Shown one piece after another: positions 26,499 to 35,495 of a DNA stretch of 64,000 bases. The notes beneath the pieces were generated by a model. It worked only from the letters and a program-made list of their open reading frames with translations, was not told the origin of the DNA and did not search any database. Position numbers and translations under genes: made by a program. Position 1 is the first letter of the stretch, and each line of letters opens with the position of its first letter. This DNA is from Izhakiella australiensis (GTDB taxonomy: Bacteria; Pseudomonadota; Gammaproteobacteria; Enterobacterales; Enterobacteriaceae): contig NZ_MRUL01000007.1 in assembly GCF_002006995.1 (NCBI RefSeq), positions 141,223 to 205,222 of the forward strand, in the 5' to 3' direction.

Positions 26499-27279
26499 AT
26501 CAGCCATTAGTTTCTCCCGGGTTTCGCGCCACTTTTCACGCCAGGGCGCCCGCGAAAGCGTAGCCGCCATTGCCGACCTGAGTTTCGCCATCAGCGCCGG
26601 TGAGCATATTTGCGTGGTCGGGAGGACCGGCTGCGGTAAATCGACCAGTGTTAGCCTGCTGCTAGGCTTATTGCCCGCCTCATCCGGTAGCGTGCGGGTG
26701 CTGGGCGTCGATCCTTACCGGGATTTTCAGCGGCTGCGTGGGCGAATTGGCTGCGTATTTCAAAGCGACAGGCTGCTGCCATGGCGCAGCGCCATTGATA
26801 ACGTGTTAATGCCGATGGAGATTTTACGCAGCTGCAATAGTTCTGTCCGGGATAGTGCGGCGGAGTTGCTCGCCAGAGTGGGGCTGGCGGGCTATGAACA
26901 GGCTTTTCCGCACCAGTTATCAGGCGGCATGCGTCAGCGCGTGGCTTTTGCGCGCGCGCTGATTACCCAACCGGATATTTTGATCGCTGACGAAGCCTTC
27001 GGCCATCTTGATGAGGTTACCGCCGGCGCGCTGCGCCACGATTTTAAACGAATTTCGCGCGCGCGTGGGCAGACCGTTTATCAGATTACTCACTCGTTGG
27101 ATGAAGCGCTGGAGGTAGCCGATCGTATTCTGGTGTTGCAACGTCCTGGTAAGGTAGCCGGCATTTTTTCCCGCGCGCAGTGGCAAGACTCGACGGCTGA
27201 GCACGCGAAAGTGAAGCAATCTCTGCGCAGTTTAATTGCCGGTAATAGCGAAAATGCCGTGCTGGAGGAGGTAGGATGA
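26488..27279 (+). CDS. ABC ATPase, SsuB/TauB-like
   Basis: 263 aa from ATG 26488, preceded by GGGGTGGG; ATG 26473 is an alternative. Walker A is GRTGCGKST, signature LSGGMRQRVAFAR, Walker B ILIADEAFGHLD, switch histidine in ITHSLDEA. The PATH-like Walker B ending with F-G-H is close to nitrate/sulfonate-type ATPases. Energises the permease before it. Overlaps the MFS gene as ATGA, so the exporter is translationally coupled. Confidence 0.88.
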   Translation: MSTESAISFSRVSRHFSRQGARESVAAIADLSFAISAGEHICVVGRTGCGKSTSVSLLLGLLPASSGSVRVLGVDPYRDFQRLRGRIGCVFQSDRLLPWRSAIDNVLMPMEILRSCNSSVRDSAAELLARVGLAGYEQAFPHQLSGGMRQRVAFARALITQPDILIADEAFGHLDEVTAGALRHDFKRISRARGQTVYQITHSLDEALEVADRILVLQRPGKVAGIFSRAQWQDSTAEHAKVKQSLRSLIAGNSENAVLEEVG

Positions 27280-28706
27280 CCCCCTCCGCTTCTTCACCGA
27301 AAGCGGCAGTCGGGCCTCTCTCGCCGGCCACCCGGCGCGTAGCCTGGATAATCTCGGCGGTTTTTTTTATTGAGCAGCTCGACTCATCTATCGTGGCGCC
27401 CGCCTTGCCGCAAATGGCCCATACCCTTGGTAGTGATGTTATCACCCTGAGTGCGACCATCACCGCCTACCTGCTGGGGTTAACTGTGCTAATTCCGGTG
27501 AGCGGTAAGCTGGCAGAACGCTATGGCGATAAAGCGCTTTTTACCCTCGCGATTGCTGCTTTTATGCTGGTTTCAGCCGCCTGCGGCTTTGCCCGCGATG
27601 CGCAGTCGCTGATTGTACTGCGCTTTATTCAGGGGCTGTCCGGCGCGCTTATGGCGCCGGTCGGGCGGCTGATCGTGTTGCGTTCGGCGGCCAGACACGA
27701 GCTGGTTGAGGCCATGGCGCTGGTGATTTTGTTGGCGATGATTGCGCCGGTAATCGGGCCATTCCTTGGGGGCGTCATTGTCACCTGGCTGGACTGGCGC
27801 TGGATATTCTGGGTGAACGTGCCGCTATGTTTGTTTACCCTGGCGCTAATATGGCGCTTTTTACCGGCCACCGCAGGCGATCGCCAGATTAGGCTGGATA
27901 AAAGCGGATCGTTGTTGACCGGGCTGGGTTTTACCTGCCTGATTTATGGACTGATTACGCTTGGTGAGGCGCAGGAACCGTCCTGGACGGTCGGTCTTGC
28001 TCTCGCGGCGGGCGTGCTGCTGCTGCTGGGTTACCGCTGGCACGCTGCGCGGATTACATCGCCAGTATTAAATCTTTCAATGCTGGAACTCCACAGCTTT
28101 CGCGCCTCTATGCTCAGTGGTTCGGTGTTTCGCATTGCGGTCGGCGGTCTGCCGTTTCTGCTGCCTGTCACGCTGCAAAAAGGCTATGGCTACAGCCCAC
28201 TGTATGCCGGAATGGTGGTGCTAATTCCGGCAGCGGGTGGGCTAAGCATGAAATTTTTCAGCACCCGGCTGCTGCGTAAGCTTGGCTATCGCAATGGTCT
28301 GGCGCTGCACGGCATGCTGGCGGGCATTTGCCTGGCGCTGGCCGGCGTATTGCACCCGCAGGACGTCATGGTGGTTTATGTGCTGGCACTGTTCGGCTTC
28401 GGCTGGGCGCGCTCGTTGCAGATGAATGCTTTCGGTACCCTGGCGTATGCCGAGGTGGAAAAACCGCGTCTGGCAGCGGCGACCAGCTTCTTTTTGTCGA
28501 TTCAGAATCTGACTACCGCCCTCGGCGTCGCGCTGGCCGCGCTGCTGCTGCGTTTTTTTACTGCCCATGTGGCACAAAGCATTCAGGGCAGCCTGCTGTG
28601 GACCTGGCTGCTGTTGGCGCTGCTGGCGCTGGTCAGCGCCGCTATGTGTATTCGCATGCCCGCTGCGGTGGGTGACAGCCTGCTGTTAAGCAAAACTAAA
28701 AAGTGA
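27276..28706 (+). CDS. MFS transporter, DHA2 (EmrB/QacA) family
   Basis: 476 aa, about 14 membrane segments as in DHA2 drug:H+ antiporters. It carries IEQLDSSIVAPALPQMA (motif D1-like), GKLAERYGDKALF (motif A), and RFIQGLSGALMAPVGRLIV (motif B and C region). Family members export hydrophobic or cationic compounds. Its position inside a sulfur-uptake operon suggests export of a by-product or toxic intermediate rather than general drug resistance; this is inference. Four-base overlap with the ATPase gene upstream. Confidence 0.87.
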   Translation: MTPSASSPKAAVGPLSPATRRVAWIISAVFFIEQLDSSIVAPALPQMAHTLGSDVITLSATITAYLLGLTVLIPVSGKLAERYGDKALFTLAIAAFMLVSAACGFARDAQSLIVLRFIQGLSGALMAPVGRLIVLRSAARHELVEAMALVILLAMIAPVIGPFLGGVIVTWLDWRWIFWVNVPLCLFTLALIWRFLPATAGDRQIRLDKSGSLLTGLGFTCLIYGLITLGEAQEPSWTVGLALAAGVLLLLGYRWHAARITSPVLNLSMLELHSFRASMLSGSVFRIAVGGLPFLLPVTLQKGYGYSPLYAGMVVLIPAAGGLSMKFFSTRLLRKLGYRNGLALHGMLAGICLALAGVLHPQDVMVVYVLALFGFGWARSLQMNAFGTLAYAEVEKPRLAAATSFFLSIQNLTTALGVALAALLLRFFTAHVAQSIQGSLLWTWLLLALLALVSAAMCIRMPAAVGDSLLLSKTKK

Positions 28707-28715
28707 GGAGAATCT

Positions 28716-29462
28716 ATGTCATCAAGCGCGACATCGCCCTTTATAAGCCGGATACCTGCGGCAGCCAGGCTGATATACGTCAGCACGGAAGCCAGCTTGC
28801 CGGATAACCTGCTGCCAAACTCGCTACCGACCTGGATTGCCCGTCACTATGCCGGAGAGGGCGGTGGCGATCGTGGCCGCCTGCCGTTGCCGGAGCGCGC
28901 TGCGGTCCGGGCCTGGCTGGCGCAAGAGGGCATTGATAGCCAGACTGACGTGGTTGTTTATGACGCCGGCAACGGTAGCAGCGCAGCCAGGGCCTGGTGG
29001 GTACTCAACTGGGCCGGCCATCATCGCGTGGCTATTCTCGACGGCGGCCTGAAAAGTGGCAATCCGGAAGCTGCCGCTGCGGAGCCGACGGTATTCACTT
29101 CACACGGTAGCTTTCAGTCAATTACTAGCGAAGAGATTGGTCAAAATCCGCAAGGCTTTCTGCTGGTGGATGCGCGCGGCACAAGCGCTTTTGACGGCGA
29201 CGGTAGCGCGCCTGCGCATTTGCCCGGCGCGATTAATATTCCCATGGCGTTACTACAGGATGCAGAAGGGAAGTTACTGCCTTACTCGCAGCGTAAGGGA
29301 TTGGTGGATGAATTTAACCTGAAACAACGCGATCGCCCGCTGGTGATTTATTGTGGTTCCGGTAATGCCGCCGCCTGGCTGGCGGCGGCGTTGCAGGATC
29401 TGGACATTGATCCGACGCTATACGTTGGCTCGTGGAGCGCCTGGAGCGCCAGGCAAGCATAG
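28716..29462 (+). CDS. Rhodanese-type sulfurtransferase (thiosulfate/3-mercaptopyruvate)
   Basis: 248 aa with two rhodanese domains, about 15-120 (inactive) and 130-245. The active cysteine is C213 in VIYCGSGNAAAW. SseA-type mercaptopyruvate sulfurtransferases have CGSGVTA, so this loop is a variant and specificity is open. The N-terminal domain keeps VVVYDAGNG and DGGLKS. GAGGAG lies before ATG 28716. Last gene of the operon; it could move sulfane sulfur made from the imported compound or detoxify persulfide. Slightly shorter than the usual 280 aa. Confidence 0.87.
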   Translation: MSSSATSPFISRIPAAARLIYVSTEASLPDNLLPNSLPTWIARHYAGEGGGDRGRLPLPERAAVRAWLAQEGIDSQTDVVVYDAGNGSSAARAWWVLNWAGHHRVAILDGGLKSGNPEAAAAEPTVFTSHGSFQSITSEEIGQNPQGFLLVDARGTSAFDGDGSAPAHLPGAINIPMALLQDAEGKLLPYSQRKGLVDEFNLKQRDRPLVIYCGSGNAAAWLAAALQDLDIDPTLYVGSWSAWSARQA

Positions 29463-29470
29463 TTGGCGTA

Positions 29471-30244
29471 TTAGCTGCGGTTGTCGCTTAAAAAGCGTTC
29501 TTCCAGCGTCGCCTCCAGCGCCAGCATCGCCTGTTCGGCATGGGCCATGTGCTGACGCATAATTTCCCCGACCTGTGCGGCGTCCTTCTGGCGCAGGGCG
29601 GCGATCAGGCGTCGCTGGAAGTCGATGCCAAGGCGGCGGTCAACCGGCTCAGGGCGCTGATAGATATCTTTGCACACCGCTAAATCTTTCAGCAGTCGCT
29701 GTAAAAAGTGGCAGAGAAATGCCAGCAGTACGTTGTCGGCGTAGCTGGCTACCACGCCGTGAAAATCCAGCTCAGCCATGCGCTGCGCCCAGCGCTCCTC
29801 ATCATCGGCAGGTGGATGGTCGTAAACGGCAATAAGCTGGTTAAGCCGGTCAAAGCCCGCCTCATCAATATTGGCGATGGCGCTGACCGCCGCCAGCGGC
29901 TCCAGCGCCCGGCGCAGCCCATAGATATTGCCGATCGACAGCTGGCGGGTGAACAGATAGTTCGATAGCAGCGTCATGGCGCGGGTTTCGGTCATTGATT
30001 CGATAAAGGCACCGCCGCCGGGGCCGGTTCGGGTGCGGATCAGCCCCTGCACCTCCAGCGATTTCAGCGCTTCGCGCACCGTACCTTTTCCCGCGGCGTA
30101 ATGGGCCGCCAGATCCTTTTCCTGCGGCAGGCGGTCGCCTGGTAACATATTGTCGCGAATAATGCTCTCTTTAATCGCATCGACGATTTCGTCAGTGCGC
30201 TTACGGCGCAGCAGTTCGGGCGTTGCCGGGGTGTTATGACTCAT
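29471..30244 (-). CDS. FadR-subfamily GntR regulator of the peptide-type ABC operon
   Basis: 257 aa from ATG 30244 (MSHNTPATPELLRRK). GntR winged helix at about 15-85, with LPQEKDLAAHYAAGKGTVREALKSLE, then FCD domain (about 100-240). It is the last gene of the importer operon, 13 bases after the DppF-like gene, and converges on the sulfurtransferase gene with an 8-base gap. The likely targets are the paired TTTAT-N4-ATAAA sites between the binding-protein gene and the DUF1028 gene. Confidence 0.87.
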   Translation of the reverse strand: MSHNTPATPELLRRKRTDEIVDAIKESIIRDNMLPGDRLPQEKDLAAHYAAGKGTVREALKSLEVQGLIRTRTGPGGGAFIESMTETRAMTLLSNYLFTRQLSIGNIYGLRRALEPLAAVSAIANIDEAGFDRLNQLIAVYDHPPADDEERWAQRMAELDFHGVVASYADNVLLAFLCHFLQRLLKDLAVCKDIYQRPEPVDRRLGIDFQRRLIAALRQKDAAQVGEIMRQHMAHAEQAMLALEATLEERFLSDNRS

Positions 30245-30257
30245 AAACTTTCTATCC

Positions 30258-31037
30258 TCACAGCCGTGGCGCGCTGGCCAGTAAACTCTGCGTGTAGCGA
30301 TGCTCAGGATAACCAAACAGCGTGGCGCTGTCGGCGCATTCTACCAGCTCCCCTTGATACATCACCGCCACGCGATCGGCAATCGATTCCACAACCGCTA
30401 AATCGTGGCTGATAAACAGATAGGCGAGGTCAAACTGCTGCTTGAGCTGTTCCAGCAGCAGCAGCACCTGCGCCTGCACGGAAACGTCGAGGGCGCTGAC
30501 CGGCTCATCCAGCACCAGAATGCGCGCCTCAGCCGCCAGAGCACGCGCTAATGCCAGCCGCTGGGCCTGGCCGCCGGAGAATTCGTGCGGGTAGCCAGAA
30601 AGGGCATCAGCGGGCATCTGCACCGCCTCCATCAGTTCCAGCATGCGTTTTTTGCGCTGTGCCGCGCTGTAGCCGCACAGTAATTTCAGCGGTACGGCGA
30701 GGGTTGCAGCAATAGTTTTACGTGGATTAAGTGAAGCGAGCGGATCCTGAAAGACATACTGAATCAGGCGGCCAAACGATCCGGCGCTGCGGTGCGCTGC
30801 CAGGGTTTTACCCATCAGCCTGATGGTGCCGGCGCTGGGCGTTTCCAGACCAACCAGCATCCGGGCGAGGGTGCTTTTGCCCGATCCGCTTTCGCCAACC
30901 ACCGCCAAAGTTTCGCCAGCGGCAAGCTGCAAAGAGATGTTTTTTACCGCCCGCACCTGGTGCGCCGTCGGGTTAAACCAGCGCGCAGGATGACCAAAGG
31001 TTTTGCTGAGATTTTCTACTTCAATAAGGTTGCTCAT
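30258..31037 (-). CDS. Oligopeptide-type ABC importer ATPase (DppF/OppF-like)
   Basis: 259 aa. Walker A GESGSGKST (near residue 50), YVFQDPLASLNPRKT Q-loop, signature FSGGQAQRLALAR, Walker B ILVLDEPVSALDVSVQAQ, switch ISHDLAVV. It lacks the longer C-terminal oligopeptide (OppDF) extension with a 4Fe-4S cluster typical of some DppD and DppF proteins. Pairs with the ATPase half of the fusion gene upstream, which it overlaps by ATGA. Imports peptides, opines or other amino compounds into the cytoplasm. Confidence 0.88.
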   Translation of the reverse strand: MSNLIEVENLSKTFGHPARWFNPTAHQVRAVKNISLQLAAGETLAVVGESGSGKSTLARMLVGLETPSAGTIRLMGKTLAAHRSAGSFGRLIQYVFQDPLASLNPRKTIAATLAVPLKLLCGYSAAQRKKRMLELMEAVQMPADALSGYPHEFSGGQAQRLALARALAAEARILVLDEPVSALDVSVQAQVLLLLEQLKQQFDLAYLFISHDLAVVESIADRVAVMYQGELVECADSATLFGYPEHRYTQSLLASAPRL

Positions 31038-32821
31038 TGGCTCTCCTGCGAAGTTATTGCCGGATAGAGGGCCGCCACCTGCGCTAAAAATTCCCGCCCC
31101 TGGCCCGGCCTTGGTACGCTGGCGATCAGCCGTTGGGTATAGGGATGTTGAGGCTGACTCAGCACGGTTTGCGTGTCGCCGCTTTCGACAATTTCGCCCT
31201 GGCGCATGACCGCCACCCGGTCGCAGATCTGGGCAATCACGCCAAAGTCGTGGGTAATAAACAGCAGCGTCATGCCGCGTTCGCGACGCAGCTTTTGTAA
31301 CAGTTCCAGCATCCGCGCCTGCACGGTGACGTCCAGCGCGGTGGTTGGTTCATCGGCAATAATAATCTGCGGATCGTTGGCCAGCGCCATGGCAATGCCC
31401 ACGCGCTGACGTTGACCGCCCGACAGCTGGTGCGGCCAGGCATGGAAGCGCTCGCGGGATTCATGTATGCCGACATCTTCCAGCAACGCCAGGGCTTTTT
31501 GTCGCGCCTCACGGCCTGACAGCGGCTGATGGGCCTGAAGAGCTTCGGTGATTTGCGTGCCAATACGCATCTGCGGATGCAGGGTGGTCAGCGGATCCTG
31601 AAAGATATACGCCACCCGGGCGCCGCGGCGGTGCTGCAGCTCGATGGCCGGCAGCGACAGCATCTCTTCGCCATCGACGTAGACAGCGCCGCCGCTTATT
31701 TCACCCGGCGGCGAAGCCAGTAGCCCCATAAGCGATAATGCGGTGACGCTTTTGCCAGAGCCGCTTTCGCCAATCAGGCCGAGGCATTCGCCGCGTTGCA
31801 GATGGAAGCTGATGCCTTTTACCGCCTGCTGTAGCTGGTTGCCGGCACGAAAGCTCACGCTAAGGTCAACCACCTCCAGCAGGGCGTCGCCGCTGGCGGC
31901 GGGAATACTCTGACGGCTAAGGCTGGTCACCGGCTGAGCGCGCTGCAACACCCCGGCGCGCAGGCGCGGGTCGAGCAAATCGCGGATGCCGTCGCCCAGC
32001 AGGTTAAAGCTCATTACCAGCAGGAAAATCATCAGACCGGGCACCAGCGCAACGTGGGGGGCGCTGAACATCTGCGCGCGACCCTGGCCAAGCATGGAAC
32101 CTAAATCAGCATCCGGCGGCTGGGTGCCAAGGCCGAGAAAAGAGAGGCCGGCGGTTTCCAGGATCATCCAGCCGATAGTGGTGGACATGGTGACTACGAT
32201 CACCGGCATCAGGTTCGGTAACACCTCTCCCAGCAGCGTTTGCAGGTGATTTTTACCGGAAAGACGTGCCGCCTGCACAAAATCGCGCTGGCGCAGACCG
32301 ACGGTCAGGCCGCGGATATTACGGGCAAAAAAAGGAATATTGACCAGCGCGATGGCATACAGCGCGTTGAGCAGCCCCGGCCCCAGCACCGCAACAATTG
32401 CCAGCGCCAGCAGAATATAGGGAAAGGCCATCAGCATGTCGATAAGCCGCATCAGCAGGCTATCGGTTTTGCCGCCAATATAGCCTGCCAGCAGCCCGAT
32501 TACGGTGCCGAACAGGGCCGCCAGCAGCGTGGCGCTGATGCCGAGCGCCAGCGAAACGCGGGTGCCCCATATCAGCCGGGACAGCACATCGCGTCCTAGC
32601 GGATCGGTGCCGAGCAGATGACCGGGCGACAGCGGCGGCAGCAGGCGCTGTAACAGATTAGTGGCGTCAGGATCGGCCAGCGGCAGTAGCGGTGCGCACA
32701 GCGCGGTCAGCAACGTGAGTAGCAGAATAATCAAGCCGAGGGTTGCCAGCCGGTTAGCCAGCAGCAGCGAATGGAGAGAAGGGCGGTGGCGCCCGCCCGG
32801 CGCGGGCTGTATCTGGCTCAT
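31034..32821 (-). CDS. Fused ABC permease-ATPase (DppC plus DppD-like)
   Basis: 595 aa from ATG 32821, which overlaps the stop of the DppB-like gene. The N-terminal half (about 1-290) is a DppC-type permease: LGTDPLGRDVLSRLIWG, about six membrane segments, and EVLPNLMPVIVV. After the short linker LDPRLRAGVLQRAQPVT comes a complete ATPase: Walker A GESGSGKSV, signature LSGGQRQRVGIAM, Walker B IIIADEPTTALD. Such permease-ATPase fusions occur in a minority of these transporters and force a 1:1 ratio. No frameshift needed; the junction is clean. Confidence 0.88.
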   Translation of the reverse strand: MSQIQPAPGGRHRPSLHSLLLANRLATLGLIILLLTLLTALCAPLLPLADPDATNLLQRLLPPLSPGHLLGTDPLGRDVLSRLIWGTRVSLALGISATLLAALFGTVIGLLAGYIGGKTDSLLMRLIDMLMAFPYILLALAIVAVLGPGLLNALYAIALVNIPFFARNIRGLTVGLRQRDFVQAARLSGKNHLQTLLGEVLPNLMPVIVVTMSTTIGWMILETAGLSFLGLGTQPPDADLGSMLGQGRAQMFSAPHVALVPGLMIFLLVMSFNLLGDGIRDLLDPRLRAGVLQRAQPVTSLSRQSIPAASGDALLEVVDLSVSFRAGNQLQQAVKGISFHLQRGECLGLIGESGSGKSVTALSLMGLLASPPGEISGGAVYVDGEEMLSLPAIELQHRRGARVAYIFQDPLTTLHPQMRIGTQITEALQAHQPLSGREARQKALALLEDVGIHESRERFHAWPHQLSGGQRQRVGIAMALANDPQIIIADEPTTALDVTVQARMLELLQKLRRERGMTLLFITHDFGVIAQICDRVAVMRQGEIVESGDTQTVLSQPQHPYTQRLIASVPRPGQGREFLAQVAALYPAITSQESQ

Positions 32822-33765
32822 GATTTTAACCTCGGATCGAGTAGCGCCTGCAAAATATCGGCGCACAGGTTGATCAGTACATAAACCACAGCGGCGACCA
32901 GCACGCCGCCCTGCACCAGCAGCAGGTCGCGCGTTGACACCGCCTTAACCAGCATCGCGCCCAGTCCCGGCCACTGAAATACCGTCTCAATGTAAACCGC
33001 GCCGCCGAGCACGAAGCCCGCCTGAATACCAATTACCGGAATGACCGCTACCAGCGCCATGCGAAAGGCATGGCGATAAACCACGCGGGATTCGCTCAGT
33101 CCTTTCGCCCGCGCGGTACGGATAAAATCCTGACGCAGCACCTCAAGCATCGCGGTGCGGGTCAGGCGGGCGATCACCCCGGTGGCGACCATCGCCAGGG
33201 TAATGGCCGGCAGCGCCAGATGGTGCAGCAAATCCAGCCAGTCGCCGCCGCCCCAGATGGCGAACATGCCGGAAGCGGGAAACCACTGGAGTTGTACGGC
33301 AAACAGCATGATCATCAGCAGCCCAATCCAGAAGGACGGCAGCGATATGCCGACCAGTACGCACAGAGTAATCAGCCGATCGCCCCAGCCGAACTGGCGC
33401 AGCGCTGAAGCGATACCGGCCAGCAAGCCCAGCAGCGTGCTAAGCAGCAGCGCCGTGCCGCCGAGGATCAGCGTGGCCGACAGGCGCTGTAAAACTTCAT
33501 CAATTACCGGGCGGTTGAGCACGTATGAGCGGCCGAAGTCGCCGTGCAGCATATTGCTAACCCAGATCAGATATTGCTGATACAAGGGCTTATCCAGCCC
33601 CAGCTGGCGGGTAATGCGGGCGACGTTCTCCGGCGTTGCCCAGGCGCCGAGCAGCGCCTGGGCCGGATTGCCGGGGATCATTGCCATAATCAGAAACACA
33701 ATCAGCGACAGACCTATTAAGATCGGCACCATCGCCAGAACGCGTTTTAGCAAGTATTGCCACAT
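32818..33765 (-). CDS. Oligopeptide-type ABC permease (DppB-like)
   Basis: 315 aa, about six membrane segments. N-terminus YLLKRVLAMVPILIGLSLIVF is the family start; the domain holds DFGRSYVLNRPV, and the EAA-type loop runs from RQDFIRTARAKGLSE near residue 205. First permease gene, 20 bases after the binding-protein gene and overlapping the fusion gene by four bases. Together with the DppC-like half of the fusion it forms the channel. Confidence 0.9.
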   Translation of the reverse strand: MWQYLLKRVLAMVPILIGLSLIVFLIMAMIPGNPAQALLGAWATPENVARITRQLGLDKPLYQQYLIWVSNMLHGDFGRSYVLNRPVIDEVLQRLSATLILGGTALLLSTLLGLLAGIASALRQFGWGDRLITLCVLVGISLPSFWIGLLMIMLFAVQLQWFPASGMFAIWGGGDWLDLLHHLALPAITLAMVATGVIARLTRTAMLEVLRQDFIRTARAKGLSESRVVYRHAFRMALVAVIPVIGIQAGFVLGGAVYIETVFQWPGLGAMLVKAVSTRDLLLVQGGVLVAAVVYVLINLCADILQALLDPRLKS

Positions 33766-33785
33766 AGTCAGGCTCCCCTTCGACG

Positions 33786-35372
33786 TTACTGTTTCGTCAC
33801 CCGATTGAGTAACAAATTGAAGTTAGGCTGCAGGGAAAAGTGCTGGATGCGCGTCGAGGTGACGGCATTCTGCTGCCAGTTGGCGACGAACAGCCAGGGC
33901 GCGTCGTCATGCACTATCTGCTGCACCTGGCGATAAAGCTGGCCGCGCACGGCGTTATCGGTGGTCAGGCGCGCTTTTTCCAGCAGCGCATCGACCTGCG
34001 GATTACGGTAGTAACCGGAATTAAACCCGCCTTTTTGCGGCCAGGCATCGCTACGCAGCGTTAAAAATGGCAGGGTATCGGGATCGTTGGTCATCCACGC
34101 CATTTCCGCCATGTGGGTGTGATCGTCCAGCCCGGCGTTGACCTTTGACAGATAGGTATTCCATTCGTAGGTCTCAATGTTGACCTTCAGCCCGACCGCT
34201 TTCAGGTCGGCCTGGATCGCCGTTGCCATCGGCACCGGGTCCAGCATGCCGGAACCGCCTTCGGTAACGTAAAACGTCACGGTGGCACCTTCAGCGCCGG
34301 CGGCCTTCAGCAGCGCTCGCGCCTTATCCGGATCGTAGGGGTAAGGTTTGACGTGCGGATTGGCTGCCCAGCTAAAGGCACCGGGAATCGGACCGTCAGC
34401 CACTCCCGCCGAGCCCTGCAATACGTTATCCACCAGCGATTGTTTATTCACCGCGTAGTTTACCGCCTGGCGCACCCGGAGATCGTTGAAGGGCGGCACG
34501 TGGGCGTTGAGCATCACATACCAGACGTGTGGGCCAACGGTTTGATATAAACGGAAACGTTTGCTGTGCTTAGCAAATAATTTCACCGTGTCCGGCGGGA
34601 CTTCCACCATCGCGTCAATACCGCCGGAGAGCATCTCCGCCACGCGGGTATTGCCATCAACGATCGGCCGGAACACGACGGTATTCACGGCTGGTTTGCC
34701 TTCCCAGTAGTCGGCGTTGGCGTGGACCACTACCCGCTGGTTAGCCTGCCATTCACTAAACCTGAAGGCCCCGGTTCCGACCGGATGCCGACCAAAGTCT
34801 TTGCCGTACTTTTTTACCGCCGTGGGGGAAACGATCAGCCCGGTTGGCGTAGCAAGGTTTGATAGCAGCGGCGCAAAGGGTTCTTTTAGATGAAACACCA
34901 GCGTGTACGCATCCGGCGTTTCTATATTGTTGATTGCTGAAAAGAAGAAGGCGAGAGGAAACGGGCCGGTGTTATGCCAGGGATTCTTTTCATCCAGCAT
35001 GCGCTGAAAGGTAAACTTTGCTGCTTCGGCGTTAAACGGCGTACCGTCCTGAAAGCGCACGTTCTGCCGCAGATGAAAGCGATATGTCAGTCCGTCATCG
35101 CTAATCTCCCAGCGGGTAGCCAGCGCCGGTTCGATATTAAGCTTGCCGGCGCCGTTGCGCACCAGACCATCATAGAGATTGACCAGAATGCGTGAATCGT
35201 TAGCGGCGGTAGCCACCTGTGGGTCCAGCGATTGCGGCTCGGCAACCTGGCCTATCAGCAGGGCATCTTTTGGAGTTGCCGCCTGAGCGTCCGGCAGGCC
35301 AGATAGTGCCAGCAGCAGGCTTAAAGGCAGGGCAAAAGTGATCGATCGCGCTCTTTTTCGCATATGCAGCAT
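33786..35372 (-). CDS. ABC substrate-binding protein, family 5 (DppA/OppA type)
   Basis: 528 aa precursor from ATG 35372, which has GAGG six bases ahead; ATG 35399 and 35363 are alternatives. A signal peptide follows (RSITFALPLSLLLALSGLP, cleaved near AQA). The mature protein shows the family-5 signature region: TPFNAEAAKFTFQRMLDEKN near residue 110 and DLRVRQAVNYAVNKQSLVDN near 290. Binds peptides or related compounds. First gene of the operon; two operator-like palindromes lie between it and the divergent DUF1028 gene. Confidence 0.9.
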   Translation of the reverse strand: MLHMRKRARSITFALPLSLLLALSGLPDAQAATPKDALLIGQVAEPQSLDPQVATAANDSRILVNLYDGLVRNGAGKLNIEPALATRWEISDDGLTYRFHLRQNVRFQDGTPFNAEAAKFTFQRMLDEKNPWHNTGPFPLAFFFSAINNIETPDAYTLVFHLKEPFAPLLSNLATPTGLIVSPTAVKKYGKDFGRHPVGTGAFRFSEWQANQRVVVHANADYWEGKPAVNTVVFRPIVDGNTRVAEMLSGGIDAMVEVPPDTVKLFAKHSKRFRLYQTVGPHVWYVMLNAHVPPFNDLRVRQAVNYAVNKQSLVDNVLQGSAGVADGPIPGAFSWAANPHVKPYPYDPDKARALLKAAGAEGATVTFYVTEGGSGMLDPVPMATAIQADLKAVGLKVNIETYEWNTYLSKVNAGLDDHTHMAEMAWMTNDPDTLPFLTLRSDAWPQKGGFNSGYYRNPQVDALLEKARLTTDNAVRGQLYRQVQQIVHDDAPWLFVANWQQNAVTSTRIQHFSLQPNFNLLLNRVTKQ

Positions 35373-35422
35373 GGCGGCCTCATCAGCATCAGATGTCATG
35401 AAACTCGTTGTCCTGTTTTTTA

Positions 35423-35469
35423 TTTATGCGTATAAATACCGATGATTGCAATAATTTATGCATATAAAT
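35423..35469. promoter_or_regulatory. Twin operator candidates between ABC operon and DUF1028 gene
   Basis: TTTATGCGTATAAAT at 35423-35437 and TTTATGCATATAAAT at 35455-35469 share TTTAT-N4-ATAAA and lie 32 bases apart, about three helical turns. They occupy the divergent promoter region. The FadR-type regulator at the end of the operon is the obvious candidate binder. Confidence 0.65.
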
Positions 35470-35495
35470 TTAATCTGACGCACACTGGAGTGACT

